A stretch of 64,000 nucleotides of DNA from Nonomuraea sp. SYSU D8015 (GTDB taxonomy: Bacteria; Actinomycetota; Actinomycetes; Streptosporangiales; Streptosporangiaceae): assembly GCF_008065375.1 (NCBI RefSeq), contig NZ_VJYI01000016.1, positions 124,001 to 188,000 on the forward strand, read 5' to 3'. Below the pieces are notes generated by a model that made no database searches, was not told the origin of the DNA, and saw only the letters and a program-made list of their open reading frames with translations. This document shows, in pieces, positions 62,843 to 64,000 of the stretch; the first letter of the stretch is position 1, and every line of letters starts with the position of its first letter. The position numbers and the translations under genes were made by a program.

Positions 62843-63350
62843 GCACCACCTGGTGCACCTCGGCCCCCTCCCACGGGCCAGAGCCGTCGCGCCGGTGCAC
62901 GCACACCAGGTGGCCGCCGGGGAGCAGGGCATCGATCACCCGGTCGACGAGCAGCTCCAGGTCGCGCAGCGACAGGTAGTAGAGGAACTCGGACAGCACG
63001 ATGAGGTCGAAGCGCTCCTCCGGCAGGTCCTCCGGAAGGACGGCGCGGGCCACGTGGACGTGCGGGAGGTCCGCCACGGCTCTCGCGGCTGCGGCCACCG
63101 CGTCCGCCGCGCAGTCCACGGCGAGCAGCCGGTCGCACCGGGCGGCCAGCCCGCGGGTGAGGACGCCGATGGAGCAGGCGGGCTCGTAGGCGAGGGCGTA
63201 CCGCTCGTTCGGCAGGCTGGCCAGCGTGACGTCGTACTTGTGCCGCTCGTACCAGCTCGTGGCGAGGTTCCACGGATCGGCCGCCGCCGCGTAGCGGGCG
63301 TCGAAGTAGGCCGGTGTGAGGCTGACCTCGTGACCGGGGCTCACACCCAT
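62721..63350 (-). CDS. NodS-like SAM-dependent methyltransferase
   Basis: 209 residues. N-terminal YFDARYAAAADPWNLATSWYERHKYDVTLASLP (about 14-47) is the NodS-family signature. SAM motif I is modified: ACSIGVLTRGLAA in place of GCGxG. LIVLSEFLYYLSLRDLELLVDRV follows. It starts 10 nt inside the end of the sugar-epimerase gene, so they are co-transcribed. The last about 40 codons lie on the opposite strand of the LuxR gene. NodS methylates chitooligosaccharide amines; here only relatedness is claimed. Confidence 0.85.
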   Translation of the reverse strand: MGVSPGHEVSLTPAYFDARYAAAADPWNLATSWYERHKYDVTLASLPNERYALAYEPACSIGVLTRGLAARCDRLLAVDCAADAVAAAARAVADLPHVHVARAVLPEDLPEERFDLIVLSEFLYYLSLRDLELLVDRVIDALLPGGHLVCVHRRDGSGPWEGAEVHQVVLSRSRLPVVVRHEEAGFLLHVLEAPTRATPWRGPRPRPGG

Positions 63351-64000
63351 GACGGGACTAGGTCCTGGTTGTCCCGCACCCAGGCCAGATAACGGTCCAG
63401 CCCGGCGCCGAGCGAGGTGTCGGGCCGCCAGCCGAGCGTGCGCTCCAGCAGCTTCACCGTGGCGGCGGCGCCTTCCGGATCGCCCGCCGGACGCGGGCCG
63501 CGCTCGATCGCCGTCCCCGGCACGCGCTCGGCCACCAGCTGCGCGAGCCGGGCGATCGACGTGGCGGTCCCGGTGCCCACGTTCATGGTCTGCCCCTCCG
63601 CGGCGGGGGTGGTCAGGGCGCGCACCACGGCATGCGCCACGTCCTCGACGTAGACGAAGTCACGCACCTGTGACCCGTCGCCGTGGACCACCAGCGGCCG
63701 TCCCTTGACCGCCCGCATCGCGAAGGCGGCCACGGCCCAGCTGTGGCTTCCTTCCTTGGGGACCTGGCCCGGGCCGTAGACACTGAAGAACCGCAGCACG
63801 GTGGCCCGCAGGCCGTGCAGCTCCCGATAGAGCCGGATCTGCTGCTCACCCCAGTACTTGGAGTTGGCGTAGAAGGAACCGGGCGGTCCGGGGGCGTCCG
63901 GCTCGGCGAAGACGCCCGAGGGCGGGGTCGCCTCGCCGTACACCTGCGCCGAGGAGGTGAACAGCAGCCGCTCCACCCCGGCTCTCCTGACCGCTTCCAG
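63341..64000 (-). CDS. NAD-dependent sugar epimerase/dehydratase (5' end outside window)
   Basis: C-terminal about 219 residues of an extended SDR acting on nucleotide sugars. VERLLFTSSAQVYG (catalytic Ser), FYANSKYWGEQ (YxxxK), VLRFFSVYGPGQ, RDFVYVEDVAHAVVRAL and NVGTGTATSIARLAQLV are UDP-glucose-4-epimerase-family landmarks. The N-terminal Rossmann motif is beyond the window. First visible gene of an operon continuing rightwards on the minus strand, probably a sugar-modification or glycosylated-metabolite locus. Confidence 0.92.
   Translation of the reverse strand: MEAVRRAGVERLLFTSSAQVYGEATPPSGVFAEPDAPGPPGSFYANSKYWGEQQIRLYRELHGLRATVLRFFSVYGPGQVPKEGSHSWAVAAFAMRAVKGRPLVVHGDGSQVRDFVYVEDVAHAVVRALTTPAAEGQTMNVGTGTATSIARLAQLVAERVPGTAIERGPRPAGDPEGAAATVKLLERTLGWRPDTSLGAGLDRYLAWVRDNQDLVPSWV

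Overview
The window is high-GC DNA (mostly G/C third positions, many GTG starts, short overlapping ATGA/GTGA junctions) from a filamentous actinomycete. A Streptosporangiaceae-type host such as Nonomuraea is my best guess. It rests on a Spo0M protein, a mycothiol-type DinB/MPI enzyme, Uma2, DUF2795 and RIO-kinase genes, and the actinobacterial order pyrG-nudix-xerD-parA-scpA-scpB-rluB-aroH-tyrA. No rRNA, tRNA, integrase island or CRISPR array was seen. The species was not determined.

Left arm (1-15.7 kb): the end of a secreted/membrane gene; a secreted GH43 glycosidase; a 1863-residue NLR-like protein (TIR, degenerate metallophosphoesterase, NACHT, pentapeptide repeats, about 15 WD40 repeats); an ion transporter of the SLC13/ArsB type; a probably frameshifted small gene; an operon of a two-TM protein, a cupin-like protein and an inositol-monophosphatase-like enzyme; and an operon of two SPFH (flotillin-like) proteins with Spo0M, closed by a 17-bp perfect hairpin.

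Middle (15.8-30.8 kb): an ABC exporter with its own XRE regulator and a palindromic operator; uvrB; a PepSY lipoprotein; a 20-bp x 7 tandem repeat; a RIO kinase; a zinc-ribbon protein carrying an inserted DNA repeat; Uma2; an SDR plus alpha/beta hydrolase pair; DUF4126; and a choline-kinase-like protein divergent from a dimethylglycine/sarcosine-dehydrogenase-like flavoprotein, with a GGTCTAGACC palindrome between them and a HutC/GntR regulator next door.

Amino-sugar locus (31-39.6 kb): an ABC sugar importer and a ROK regulator diverge from a GH89 alpha-N-acetylglucosaminidase, MurQ and a BadF-type amino-sugar kinase across one AT-rich operator region. Together they look like an uptake and salvage route for GlcNAc/MurNAc-containing material. 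The ROK protein carries a second copy of the DNA repeat found in the zinc-ribbon gene, translated in another frame.

Housekeeping block (41.3-53.1 kb): a hexapeptide acetyltransferase divergent from pyrG, then CTP synthase, Nudix hydrolase, XerD, ParA, ScpA, ScpB, RluB, AroH chorismate mutase and prephenate dehydrogenase. ScpB has a roughly 240-residue acidic, disordered N-terminal extension. RluB has a roughly 370-residue Arg/Gly/Asp-rich extension containing twelve 11-residue repeats. A flavin oxidoreductase follows whose ribosome site lies inside a 14-bp perfect hairpin.

Right arm (53.1-64 kb): accessory genes, with some AT-richer spacers. They comprise DUF2795, two tandem GT2 glycosyltransferases, a DinB/MPI-like enzyme, TetR, small secreted/membrane proteins, a class III aminotransferase with a methyltransferase, VOC and YCII proteins, a HAD phosphatase, a LuxR-type regulator lacking the phospho-acceptor Asp, and the start of a NodS-like methyltransferase/sugar-epimerase operon that runs out of the window.
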